64,000 nucleotides of DNA from Microbacterium sp. EYE_78 (GTDB taxonomy: Bacteria; Actinomycetota; Actinomycetes; Actinomycetales; Microbacteriaceae): NCBI RefSeq assembly GCF_023149035.1, contig NZ_JAHXMY010000002.1, positions 930,001 to 994,000 of the forward strand, in the 5' to 3' direction. Below, one piece after another: positions 50,282 through 58,261 of this stretch. Below the pieces are notes generated by a model. That model was given only the letters and a program-made list of their open reading frames with translations, was not told the DNA's origin and did no database searches. Positions within the stretch are counted from its first letter, which is position 1. Each line of letters starts with the position of its first letter. A program made the position numbers and the translations under genes.

Positions 50282-50306
50282 ACGTCCTCGCGCGCCCGCA
50301 CGCCCG

Positions 50307-50354
50307 CGAGACAGCACGTGGGCGTCGAGACTGCGGCGTCACCCCGCTGTCTCG
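50307..50354 (+). terminator. Inverted repeats after the HTH gene
   Basis: CGAGACAGC (50307-50315) pairs with GCTGTCTCG (50346-50354). An inner GTCGAGAC (50324-50331) can instead pair with GTCTCGAC (50349-50356). These are two mutually exclusive stems in the 218-bp gene-free region; probable terminator of DUF2975/HTH. Confidence 0.4.
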
Positions 50355-50395
50355 ACGCGCGACTGCAGTTTCGCGGGATTGAGATGGAATGAGGG

Positions 50396-50423
50396 ATATC
50401 CGATAATGCACATTATGTCAGGT
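50396..50423. other. dif: dif site for XerC/XerD chromosome dimer resolution
   Basis: The 28 bp divide as left arm ATATCCGATAA, 6-bp centre TGCACA and right arm TTATGTCAGGT. The core ATAATG-CA-CATTAT is an AT-rich palindrome in 70-percent-GC DNA. The right arm matches the E. coli XerD arm TTATGTTAAAT at eight of eleven positions, and the left arm shares ATAA at the cleavage edge. The arm and centre lengths (11-6-11) are those of dif. It is intergenic, and the strand polarity of GGGGGAG reverses around it. Confidence 0.85.
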
Positions 50424-50447
50424 CGCTGACGAGTGCCGTCCCCTGCT

Positions 50448-50490
50448 GCACGGTGGTCCACCCGTCGTCGTGCCGGGTGGACCACCGTGC
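50448..50490 (-). terminator. Strong hairpin after the MHS transporter gene
   Basis: A perfect 16-bp stem (50448-50463 with 50475-50490) with an 11-nt loop lies 9 nt beyond the transporter stop and 25 bp from dif. It closes the phenylacetate block. Confidence 0.8.
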
Positions 50491-50499
50491 GCGCGGCGC

Positions 50500-51822
50500 T
50501 CAGGCGTGCAGGTCGACGTCCTTCGGTTCCTTGATGAGCGAGACGCCGACGAGCGAGATGAGTGCGACGACCGCGATGTAGACGCCGATCGTCCAGGACA
50601 TCCCGGTTGCGTTCAGCAGCGCCTCGGCGATCATCGGTGCGAACGCCCCACCCAGGATCGCCCCCAGTGCGTAGCCGATCGAGACGCCCGAGTAGCGCAC
50701 GTTCGCCGGGAACAGCTCGGCGTACAGGGCGGCCTGCGGGCCGTAGGACAGTCCCAGCCCGAACGTCATCACGAAGAGTGCCACGAAGTACCAGAGGATG
50801 TTCGCGGTGTCGATGAGGAACCACATGGGCACTGCCCACAGCGCCAGGACGATGTAGCCGATCTGGAAGGTCCGGACCCTGCCCAGACGGTCCGAGAGCC
50901 GGCCGCCCCAGAGTGTGAACGCGAGCCAGCCGAACGATGCGAGCGCCGTGGCCAGCAGGACCGTGGGCCGATCCATCCCGAGCGCCGCCACCGCATAGGT
51001 CGAGAAGAAGGCGATGAGCAGGTACCCGGCCGCGTTGTTGCCGATGAACACGACCGCGGTCAGCGCGACCTCGCGCCAGTTCCCCCGGAACAGCTGGCCG
51101 AGCGGCGCGGACGACTCCTTGCGACGGCGCAGCAGGTCCTCGAAGACGGGGCTCTCCTCCACGGCGCGACGGATGATGTATCCGACGACGATGAGGACGA
51201 TCGACAGCAGGAACGGCACTCGCCAGCCCCACGCCAGGAACGCCTCCGGCGTCATCGACGACGTGAGGATCCACAGCGTCCCCGTCGCGAGGATCATCCC
51301 GACTGGGACGCCGATCTGCGGGAAGGCACCGAAGAAGCCGCGGCGCCCCTTCGGCGCATGCTCGACGGACAGGAGCGCGGCACCGCCCCACTCCCCTCCC
51401 GCCGAGAACCCCTGCAGGATGCGCAGGGTGATGAGGAGGATCGGCGCGGCGATGCCGATCGCCTCGTAGGTCGGGAGCACACCGATCAGAGAGGTCGAGA
51501 CGCCCATCATGATGAGGGTGAAGACGAGGAGCTTCTTGCGCCCGATCCGGTCGCCCAGCCACCCGGCCACGACGGCGCCCAGCGGTCGGAACAGGAACGA
51601 GATGCCGATCGTCGCGAACGAGAGCACCTGTGCAGCGCCGGGGTTCGACTCGGCCAGCGGGGCGAGGAACAGCGGCGCGAGGACGAGCCCCGCCGCCTGC
51701 GCATAGATGAAGAAGTCGTACCACTCGATCGACGTGCCGACGAGGGTGCCGGCGAGCACCCTTCGTTCTTCTCGTGTCGTGGCGGCCCCCGTGCGGGGCC
51801 GAGCGGACGTATCGGTTGCCAT
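50500..51822 (-). CDS. MFS transporter, metabolite:H+ symporter (MHS) family
   Basis: A 440-residue permease with twelve predicted helices. MHS hallmarks are GTSIEWYDFFIYAQAA near the N-terminus, GWLGDRIGRKKLL between helices 2 and 3, and GFSAGGEWGGAALL. The family imports organic acids such as ketoglutarate or aromatic acids with protons. As the last gene of the phenylacetate block on the same strand it may import phenylacetate; that is inference. Confidence 0.88.
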   Translation of the reverse strand: MATDTSARPRTGAATTREERRVLAGTLVGTSIEWYDFFIYAQAAGLVLAPLFLAPLAESNPGAAQVLSFATIGISFLFRPLGAVVAGWLGDRIGRKKLLVFTLIMMGVSTSLIGVLPTYEAIGIAAPILLITLRILQGFSAGGEWGGAALLSVEHAPKGRRGFFGAFPQIGVPVGMILATGTLWILTSSMTPEAFLAWGWRVPFLLSIVLIVVGYIIRRAVEESPVFEDLLRRRKESSAPLGQLFRGNWREVALTAVVFIGNNAAGYLLIAFFSTYAVAALGMDRPTVLLATALASFGWLAFTLWGGRLSDRLGRVRTFQIGYIVLALWAVPMWFLIDTANILWYFVALFVMTFGLGLSYGPQAALYAELFPANVRYSGVSIGYALGAILGGAFAPMIAEALLNATGMSWTIGVYIAVVALISLVGVSLIKEPKDVDLHA

Positions 51823-51882
51823 GTGAACTCCATCGTTCGAGGTGACGTACGGGACGGGCCCTCCCGCGGGGACGTGTGAAGG

Positions 51883-52653
51883 TCAGCGACCTCGGAACTC
51901 TGGACGCCGCTTCTCCTGGAACGCCGCGAACCCCTCGCGGTAGTCGGCGGTGTCGCAGAGCGCAGCCTGCGCGCGGTTCTCCGCGGAGATCGCGTCCCAC
52001 AGTCCGACTCGATGCGCGCGCAGCTGCGCGATCAGACGCTTGCTCGCGACGAACGCCTGCGTCGCACCCGCAGCCGCGGTGGTCGCGGCATCCTGGACCG
52101 CCTGCTCGAGCTCGGCGGCGGGATAGCACCGTGAGAAGAGACCGGCATGCACCGCCTCCTCCCCGGACATCAGCCTGCCGGTGTAGATGAGGTCGAGCGC
52201 CCGGTGCGCGCCGAGGCGCTCGAAGAACAGCGCGTGGCCGCCGGAGTCGAGCGTGGCCCCGAGGGCGGCGAAGGGCGACCCGATTTTCGCGTCGTCTGCG
52301 ACGTAGACGACGTCGGTTGCGATGAGGAGGCCGAGTCCGACCCCCAGCGCCGCGCCCTGCGCCACGGCGAAGGTCGGCGCGGGGAACTCCGCCATCGTCC
52401 GCATGAGGGGCGCGACCAGACCTTCGAGGTAGCCGAGCACGTCGTCGTCGCGGGGATCGACGCCGGAGATGTCGCGTCCGGCGCAGAAGGACCGCCCCTC
52501 CCCCGTCAGCGTCAGCGCGCGCACCCCTTCACGGCCCGCTGCCCGGTACGCCTCGTGGAGATCGCGCACGGCCTGCTCGTCGAGAGCGTTGAGCCGCGCG
52601 GGATTGTCGAGGCGGATGTGGGCGACGTCGCCCTGGATCTGGAGATCGATCAC
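51883..52653 (-). CDS. paaG: Enoyl-CoA hydratase/isomerase, PaaG-like
   Basis: A 256-residue crotonase. The oxyanion-hole segments are RSFCAGRDISGV and VAQGAALGVGLGL, and D/E positions fit isomerase chemistry (KIGSPFAALGATLDSGG). In the Paa pathway PaaG converts ring-1,2-epoxyphenylacetyl-CoA to the oxepin. It directly follows paaE (7 nt), which supports paaG over paaF; the second crotonase of the cluster is at 61214. Confidence 0.8.
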   Translation of the reverse strand: MIDLQIQGDVAHIRLDNPARLNALDEQAVRDLHEAYRAAGREGVRALTLTGEGRSFCAGRDISGVDPRDDDVLGYLEGLVAPLMRTMAEFPAPTFAVAQGAALGVGLGLLIATDVVYVADDAKIGSPFAALGATLDSGGHALFFERLGAHRALDLIYTGRLMSGEEAVHAGLFSRCYPAAELEQAVQDAATTAAAGATQAFVASKRLIAQLRAHRVGLWDAISAENRAQAALCDTADYREGFAAFQEKRRPEFRGR

Positions 52654-52660
52654 GGATGCC

Positions 52661-53824
52661 TCAGCTGTCGTAGTCGACCGTGACGCGGTCGGTGGTCGGG
52701 TGGGACTGACAAGTGAGCACGTAGCCGCGGTCGAGCTCGTCGGGCTCGAGGGCGTAGTTGTCGGTCATGTGCACGGATCCTGCGAGCACCCGGGCCCGAC
52801 AGGTGCCGCACACTCCCCCGGCGCACGCGAAGGGCACGTCCGGGCGGACGCGGAGCGCGGCATCCAGGATCGACTCGTTCGCGTCGACGGGACTGTCGAC
52901 CGTCGCGGATTGGCCGTCGAGCGTGAACTCGATCGTCACGGTCGGCGCATCGTCGCGGACGACGACGGGTGGCCGGGGTCCTCGTCTCTCCTCCCCCGTC
53001 GAGAACAGCTCGAAGCGCACCCGCTCGTCCTCCACGCTCCGGACGCGGAGGGTCTCGCGGCAGAGCTGGACGAGCTCGAGGGGTCCGCAGAGGAACCACT
53101 CATCGACCGTCTCGGGCCGGACCAGGCCGTCGAGGATGCGTCCGAGCCGCTCCTCGTCGATCCGCCCGGACAGCACCGGCGCCGCCCGCTGCTCGCGTGA
53201 GAGCACGTGGTGCAGCGCGAACCGCGTCGGGTACCGGTCCTTGAGGTCGGCGAGTTCCTCGAGGAACATGACGTCCTTCGTGGAGCGGTTGGTGTAGACC
53301 AGGCTGAAACGCGCGGTCGCCGAGCGTGCCAGGACGGTCGTCGCGAGCGACATGAGCGGGGTGATGCCCGAGCCCGCGGCGATACCGGCCACGTGCACCG
53401 CCGCGAGATCATCGATGCTCGACGTGAATCCGCCCTGCGGGCTCATGACCTCGAGTTCGTCGCCGACCCGCAGTCCCTCCTGCGCCCAGGTCGAGAAGCG
53501 ACCCCCGTGGTCGCGTTTGATCGCGACGCTGATGGATGTCCGGCTCGGGGGCCGGCAGAGCGAGTAGGAGCGTCGGGCGTCCTCGCCGTCCAGGGTGGTG
53601 CGCAGAGCCACGTACTGCCCCGGCAGGTACCGGTACTCGTCGACGAGACGCTCCGGGATCTCGAAGGTCACCTCCACGGCGTCGGCCGTGAGGGGCCGGA
53701 TGTCGCTCACCGCGAGCGTGTGGAATCGGGCTCGGGCGCGGGGTCCACGCGCGCCGCCGACCGCGCTCGACACCAGCGCGTCCGCGATCGCTGCAGGGTC
53801 CGTCATCGTCGACGCATCCGTCAT
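52661..53824 (-). CDS. paaE: Phenylacetyl-CoA epoxidase reductase PaaE
   Basis: A 387-residue flavin reductase that feeds electrons to PaaA. Domains in order: FAD-binding beta-barrel (RRSYSLCRPP), NADPH-binding Rossmann (GSGITPLMSLATTVL), and a C-terminal plant-type [2Fe-2S] ferredoxin domain with cysteines in CAGGVCGTC and LTCQSHP. Fourth accessory gene of paaABCDE. Confidence 0.94.
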   Translation of the reverse strand: MTDASTMTDPAAIADALVSSAVGGARGPRARARFHTLAVSDIRPLTADAVEVTFEIPERLVDEYRYLPGQYVALRTTLDGEDARRSYSLCRPPSRTSISVAIKRDHGGRFSTWAQEGLRVGDELEVMSPQGGFTSSIDDLAAVHVAGIAAGSGITPLMSLATTVLARSATARFSLVYTNRSTKDVMFLEELADLKDRYPTRFALHHVLSREQRAAPVLSGRIDEERLGRILDGLVRPETVDEWFLCGPLELVQLCRETLRVRSVEDERVRFELFSTGEERRGPRPPVVVRDDAPTVTIEFTLDGQSATVDSPVDANESILDAALRVRPDVPFACAGGVCGTCRARVLAGSVHMTDNYALEPDELDRGYVLTCQSHPTTDRVTVDYDS

Positions 53825-53825
53825 G

Positions 53826-54311
53826 TCAGTGCACCTTGAAGTGATCGAAGGGTTCGAGGCAGGCGAGGCACTCGAAGAGCGCCTTGCAGGAGGTCGATCC
53901 GAAGCGCGACACCTCGCGGGTGCGAAGCGACCCGCACTGCGGGCACTTCACCGCGAGCGCGACCCGGATCGGTCCCGTGGCGGCTGCGGCCGTGCCCGTC
54001 GGCGGCGCGATGCCGTACGCCTCGAGCTTGCGCTTGCCCTGGTCGGTCATCCAGTCGGTGGTCCACGCAGGCGACAGCACGGTGGTGACGTGGATCCGGT
54101 CGTATCCGGCTGCTGAGAACGCGAGCTCGAGATCCTGCCGGATCGTGTCCATCGCGGGGCACCCCGAGTAGGTCGGCGTGACCGTCACCGTCACCTGCCC
54201 GGCGTCCTCGCGCACGTCCCGCAGGATGCCGAGGTCCTCGATGGTGAGGACCGGCACCTCGGGGTCGTGGACGGATGCCGCGATGCGCCACGCGTCGGCC
54301 GTCGCCGTCAC
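53826..54311 (-). CDS. paaD: Phenylacetate degradation protein PaaD
   Basis: A 161-residue MIP18/SufT-like protein thought to help mature the PaaE iron-sulfur cluster. The DUF59 part (VHDPEVPVLTIEDLGILRDV, TPTYSGCPAMD) is followed by four cysteines in CPQCG, TSCKALFECLAC. GTG 54311 overlaps the paaC stop by 4 nt; GTG 54314 is also possible. The longer upstream frame is shadow. Confidence 0.92.
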   Translation of the reverse strand: MTATADAWRIAASVHDPEVPVLTIEDLGILRDVREDAGQVTVTVTPTYSGCPAMDTIRQDLELAFSAAGYDRIHVTTVLSPAWTTDWMTDQGKRKLEAYGIAPPTGTAAAATGPIRVALAVKCPQCGSLRTREVSRFGSTSCKALFECLACLEPFDHFKVH

Positions 54312-55135
54312 CACGTCGCCCCCGGGTGCTGACGAGCGAGCACCTGCATCTCGGCGAGGAGGTAGCCGAGCGTCGGGAAGTGCCCGCCCGTGCGGCCCCG
54401 ACCCATGGCCGGCGGCACATCGGGGACCTCCAGTGTCGCCTCGCGCAGCACCTCGTCGATCACCTCGTCGAAGCGAGGGCGGAGCGTGGACGGCCGGACG
54501 GCGGCGGTGCCGAGGCGGTCGATCAGCTCGTCGTCCTCGAAGAGCTCCGCCACGTACGGCCACACGTCCTGCACGGCGACGGCCATCCGTCGGTGCGACT
54601 CGTCCGTTCCGTCACCGAGCCGGAGCGTCCACTGCACGGCGTGATCACGGTGGTAATCGACCTCCTTCACCGCTTTCGCCGCCACGGCGGCGATCGTCGG
54701 ATCGGACGAGGCCGACAGTGCCGAGTAGAGCTCGAACATGTAGACGGATGCGGCCAGCTGGCGCGCGATCGTGTGCGCGAAGTCCCCGTTCGGCTGCTCG
54801 AACAGCCAGGCGGAGCGGAACTCGACCTCGTCGCGGAGGTATGCGAGGTCGTCCTCGCTGCGCCCGTCCCAGGTGCCGGCGAACCGCAGCAGCGATCGCG
54901 CGTGCCCGAGCAGATCCAGGGCGATGTTGGCGAGGGCGACGTCTTCCTCGAGCTCGGGCGCCCGGGCGATCCAGCCCGAGAGCTGCTGCGCGAGGATGAG
55001 CGCGTCGTCGCCGAGGCGGAGGGCGTACTCCGCGAGGTCGGCGGAGCTCGCGCGACCCTCCGCGCCGCTCAGCTCGGACGCGAGGTCGATCGTGTCGACC
55101 GTCACGTCGCCGTGCACGTCGTCGGCCCCGCTCAC
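54308..55135 (-). CDS. paaC: Phenylacetyl-CoA epoxidase subunit PaaC
   Basis: A 275-residue helical ferritin-like structural subunit that pairs with PaaA. Typical blocks are YALRLGDDALILAQQLSGW, ANIALDLLGHARSLL and KEVDYHRDHAVQWTLRLGDG. It lacks a full di-iron ligand set, as expected for PaaC. It overlaps paaB by 4 nt and paaD by 4 nt. Confidence 0.94.
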   Translation of the reverse strand: MSGADDVHGDVTVDTIDLASELSGAEGRASSADLAEYALRLGDDALILAQQLSGWIARAPELEEDVALANIALDLLGHARSLLRFAGTWDGRSEDDLAYLRDEVEFRSAWLFEQPNGDFAHTIARQLAASVYMFELYSALSASSDPTIAAVAAKAVKEVDYHRDHAVQWTLRLGDGTDESHRRMAVAVQDVWPYVAELFEDDELIDRLGTAAVRPSTLRPRFDEVIDEVLREATLEVPDVPPAMGRGRTGGHFPTLGYLLAEMQVLARQHPGATW

Positions 55136-55436
55136 AGGTGCGGCACCCCTTCGGTCGCCGTGTAGTACACGGCGTGGCGGTAGTTCTTGCCCGCAGGGCT
55201 TTCGAAGAAGGCGCCCTTCGCGTCGGGGTCACTCGTGGTGACCGCCTCGGACGGCACGACCCAGATCGAGACGCCCTCGTTCCGACGGGTGTACAGGTCG
55301 CGTGCGTTCCGCAGCGCCAGCTCCGCGTCGGGCGCGTGCAACGAACCGACGTGGACGTGGCTGAGGCCGCGGCCCGCGCGGACGAACACCTCCCACAGCG
55401 GCCAGGTCTCCCCCGAGGTCGCTCCCGGCGTCGCCA

Positions 55437-55437
<1 letters not shown>
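55132..55437 (-). CDS. paaB: Phenylacetyl-CoA epoxidase subunit PaaB
   Basis: A 101-residue bridging subunit of the PaaABC(E) complex. WPLWEVFVRAGRGLSHVHVGSL and ALRNARDLYTRRNEGVSIW are family-typical. ATG 55437 overlaps the paaA stop by one base. Confidence 0.94.
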
Positions 55438-56414
<977 letters not shown>

Positions 56415-56424
56415 CGATCCTTTC

Positions 56425-56443
56425 CAGAACGATCGTTCAGTAA
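56425..56443. promoter_or_regulatory. Operator-like site upstream of paaA (probable PaaR site)
   Basis: A 19-bp sequence with the 12-bp perfect palindrome GAACGATCGTTC (56427-56438). It matches the sequence at 63184-63202 in 17 of 19 positions. TAAACT, a fair -10 box on minus, abuts it at 56443-56448, so a bound repressor would block paaA. Confidence 0.65.
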
Positions 56444-56475
56444 GTTTAGCGTCGGCCGCTCGCGGCGGCAATGGG

Positions 56476-57783
56476 TCAGCGGTTGTCGTAGACGCGCTTG
56501 TACTTGCCCTCGCTGCGAGGCAGCGCGCCGGGCTCCTCGAGCTCGACGTCGACGGTCGTGCCGATGTGCACCTTGATCCGCTGCTGCAGCACCTTCGCCG
56601 CCGCCTCACAGACCGACCGTTCGAGCGCCGGGTGGCGCTCGATGCGCACCGTCATGCAGTCCATCCGGCCGTGTTTCGTCAGCTCGAGGACGAAATGCGG
56701 CGTCAGGGTCTCGATCCCCATCACGAGCTCCTCGATCTGCGTGGGGAAGAGATTGACGCCGCGGAGGATGATCATGTCGTCGTTGCGGCCGGTGATCTTC
56801 TCCATCCGCCGCATGGCGGGGTACGCGGTGCCGGGCAGGAGCCGAGTGAGATCACGCGTGCGATAGCGGATGACGGGGAACGCCTCCTTCGTGAGCGAGG
56901 TGAAGACGAGCTCGCCGAGCTCGCCGTCCGCGACCCGCTCCCCCGTCGCCCCGTCGATCGCCTCCGGCAGGAAGTGGTCCTCCCAGATGTGCGGACCGTC
57001 CTTCGTCAGCACGCTCTCGCTCGCGACACCGGGACCCATGACCTCGCTCAGGCCGTAGATGTCGACGGCGTCGATCGCCAGCCGGCGCTCGATCTCGGAC
57101 CGCATCTCATTCGTCCACGGCTCGGCCCCGAGCACCGCGACGCGCAGCGACGTCGCGCGAGGATCCATGCCGGCCGCTTCGATCGCATCCGCGATGGTCA
57201 GCAGATAGCTGGGCGTGCAGAGGATCGCGGCCGGTTCGAAGTCGCGGATCAGCTGCACCTGCCGGGCGGTCTGTCCGCCCGACATCGGGATGACGGTGGC
57301 ACCGAGCGCCTCGATGCCCGCGTGCGCGCCGAGTCCGCCCGTGAAGAGCCCGTAGCCGTACGCGTTGTGCACCCGCATCCCGGCGGTGATGCCGGCCGCA
57401 CCCAGCGATCGCGCGACGAGCGAGGCCCACCGGGAGAGGTCGCCCTCGGTGTACCCGACGACCGTCGGACGACCCGTCGTCCCGGACGACGCGTGGATGC
57501 GCCGGACCTGTTCCATCGGCACGGCGAACATGCCGAACGGGTAGGTCTCCCGCAGGTCCTCCTTCGTGGTGAAGGGCAGCCGACGGACGTCGTCGAGCGA
57601 GCGGATGTCGTCGGGCGTGACGCCGGCATCGGCGAACTTCCGGCGGTACAGCGGCACGTGCTCCCACGCATGGTGGACCGTCCATTGCAGTCGCTCGAGC
57701 TGCAGCGCTTCGAGCTCGGCGCGCGAGATCGCCTCCGGCGCCGTCGCAGCGCGGACGGGGGCAGCGGTGGTCGTCTTCGACAT
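56476..57783 (-). CDS. paaK: Phenylacetate--CoA ligase PaaK
   Basis: A 435-residue adenylate-forming enzyme that commits phenylacetate to the pathway as its CoA thioester. [15 protein letters not shown] is the P-loop-like motif, [13 protein letters not shown] and [12 protein letters not shown] follow, and the C-terminal domain ends [13 protein letters not shown] with the catalytic lysine. ATG 57783 has AAGGAGA upstream. Confidence 0.95.
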   Translation of the reverse strand: MSKTTTAAPVRAATAPEAISRAELEALQLERLQWTVHHAWEHVPLYRRKFADAGVTPDDIRSLDDVRRLPFTTKEDLRETYPFGMFAVPMEQVRRIHASSGTTGRPTVVGYTEGDLSRWASLVARSLGAAGITAGMRVHNAYGYGLFTGGLGAHAGIEALGATVIPMSGGQTARQVQLIRDFEPAAILCTPSYLLTIADAIEAAGMDPRATSLRVAVLGAEPWTNEMRSEIERRLAIDAVDIYGLSEVMGPGVASESVLTKDGPHIWEDHFLPEAIDGATGERVADGELGELVFTSLTKEAFPVIRYRTRDLTRLLPGTAYPAMRRMEKITGRNDDMIILRGVNLFPTQIEELVMGIETLTPHFVLELTKHGRMDCMTVRIERHPALERSVCEAAAKVLQQRIKVHIGTTVDVELEEPGALPRSEGKYKRVYDNR

Positions 57784-57826
57784 CGCGTCTCCTTCTCGTT
57801 CGGGTCCAGTCCGACGGGCCGGCGCG

Positions 57827-57875
57827 GTTCGGACGGCGGGTTCAGGTCGGACGGCGGGTTCAGGTCGGACGGCGG
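57827..57875. repeat. 18-bp tandem repeat across the paaI stop codon
   Basis: Two exact 18-bp units (57840-57857 and 57858-57875, starting GTTCAGGTCGG) follow a third copy shortened by 5 bp (57827-57839). The paaI TGA (57862-57860) lies inside the second exact unit. Confidence 0.85.
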
Positions 57876-58261
57876 GTGGTGAGGGATCGGCCGCGGAACT
57901 CGGCGACCGTGTCGCCGGTCGCGTCGGTCACGGTGACGTCGTAGACGCCGGCCCGACCCGAACGGGAGCGTCGCCTCGCGTGCGCGGTGAGGACGGCACC
58001 GGCGCGCGTCGACTTCACGAAGACGATGTCTGCGCCGGCAGCGACGGTGACGGCATCGTCCTCGTTGCATGCGAGGGCGAACGCGGTGTCGGCGAGGGTG
58101 AACACGAATCCCCCGTGCGTGATCCGGAACCCGTTCGTCATGTCCTCGCGGACGGTCATCGACACGACGGATTCACCGGGCTCATCGCGTTCGACGATCA
58201 TCCCGAGCGAGGCGGACGCGAGGTCGTGCTGCATCATCTCGCGGAGCTCGGTCCCGCTCAT
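57860..58261 (-). CDS. paaI: Phenylacetate pathway thioesterase PaaI
   Basis: A 133-residue hotdog thioesterase that removes dead-end CoA esters. MTNGFRITHGGFVFTLADTAFALACN holds the HGG and catalytic Asp of PaaI. ATG 58261 overlaps the paaZ stop by 4 nt. The last codons and stop are made of the 18-bp tandem repeat; reading on in another frame would give PPSDLN repeats. Confidence 0.92.
   Translation of the reverse strand: MSGTELREMMQHDLASASLGMIVERDEPGESVVSMTVREDMTNGFRITHGGFVFTLADTAFALACNEDDAVTVAAGADIVFVKSTRAGAVLTAHARRRSRSGRAGVYDVTVTDATGDTVAEFRGRSLTTRRPT

Noticed and set aside
50403..50416. The AT-rich palindrome ATAATG-CA-CATTAT as a regulator operator or promoter
   Set aside because: No start codon is suitably placed, and the longer 28-bp context and strand-bias switch fit dif much better.
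57860..57875. Frameshift in paaI
   Set aside because: PaaI has normal length and ends cleanly; the repeat only affects its last codons.
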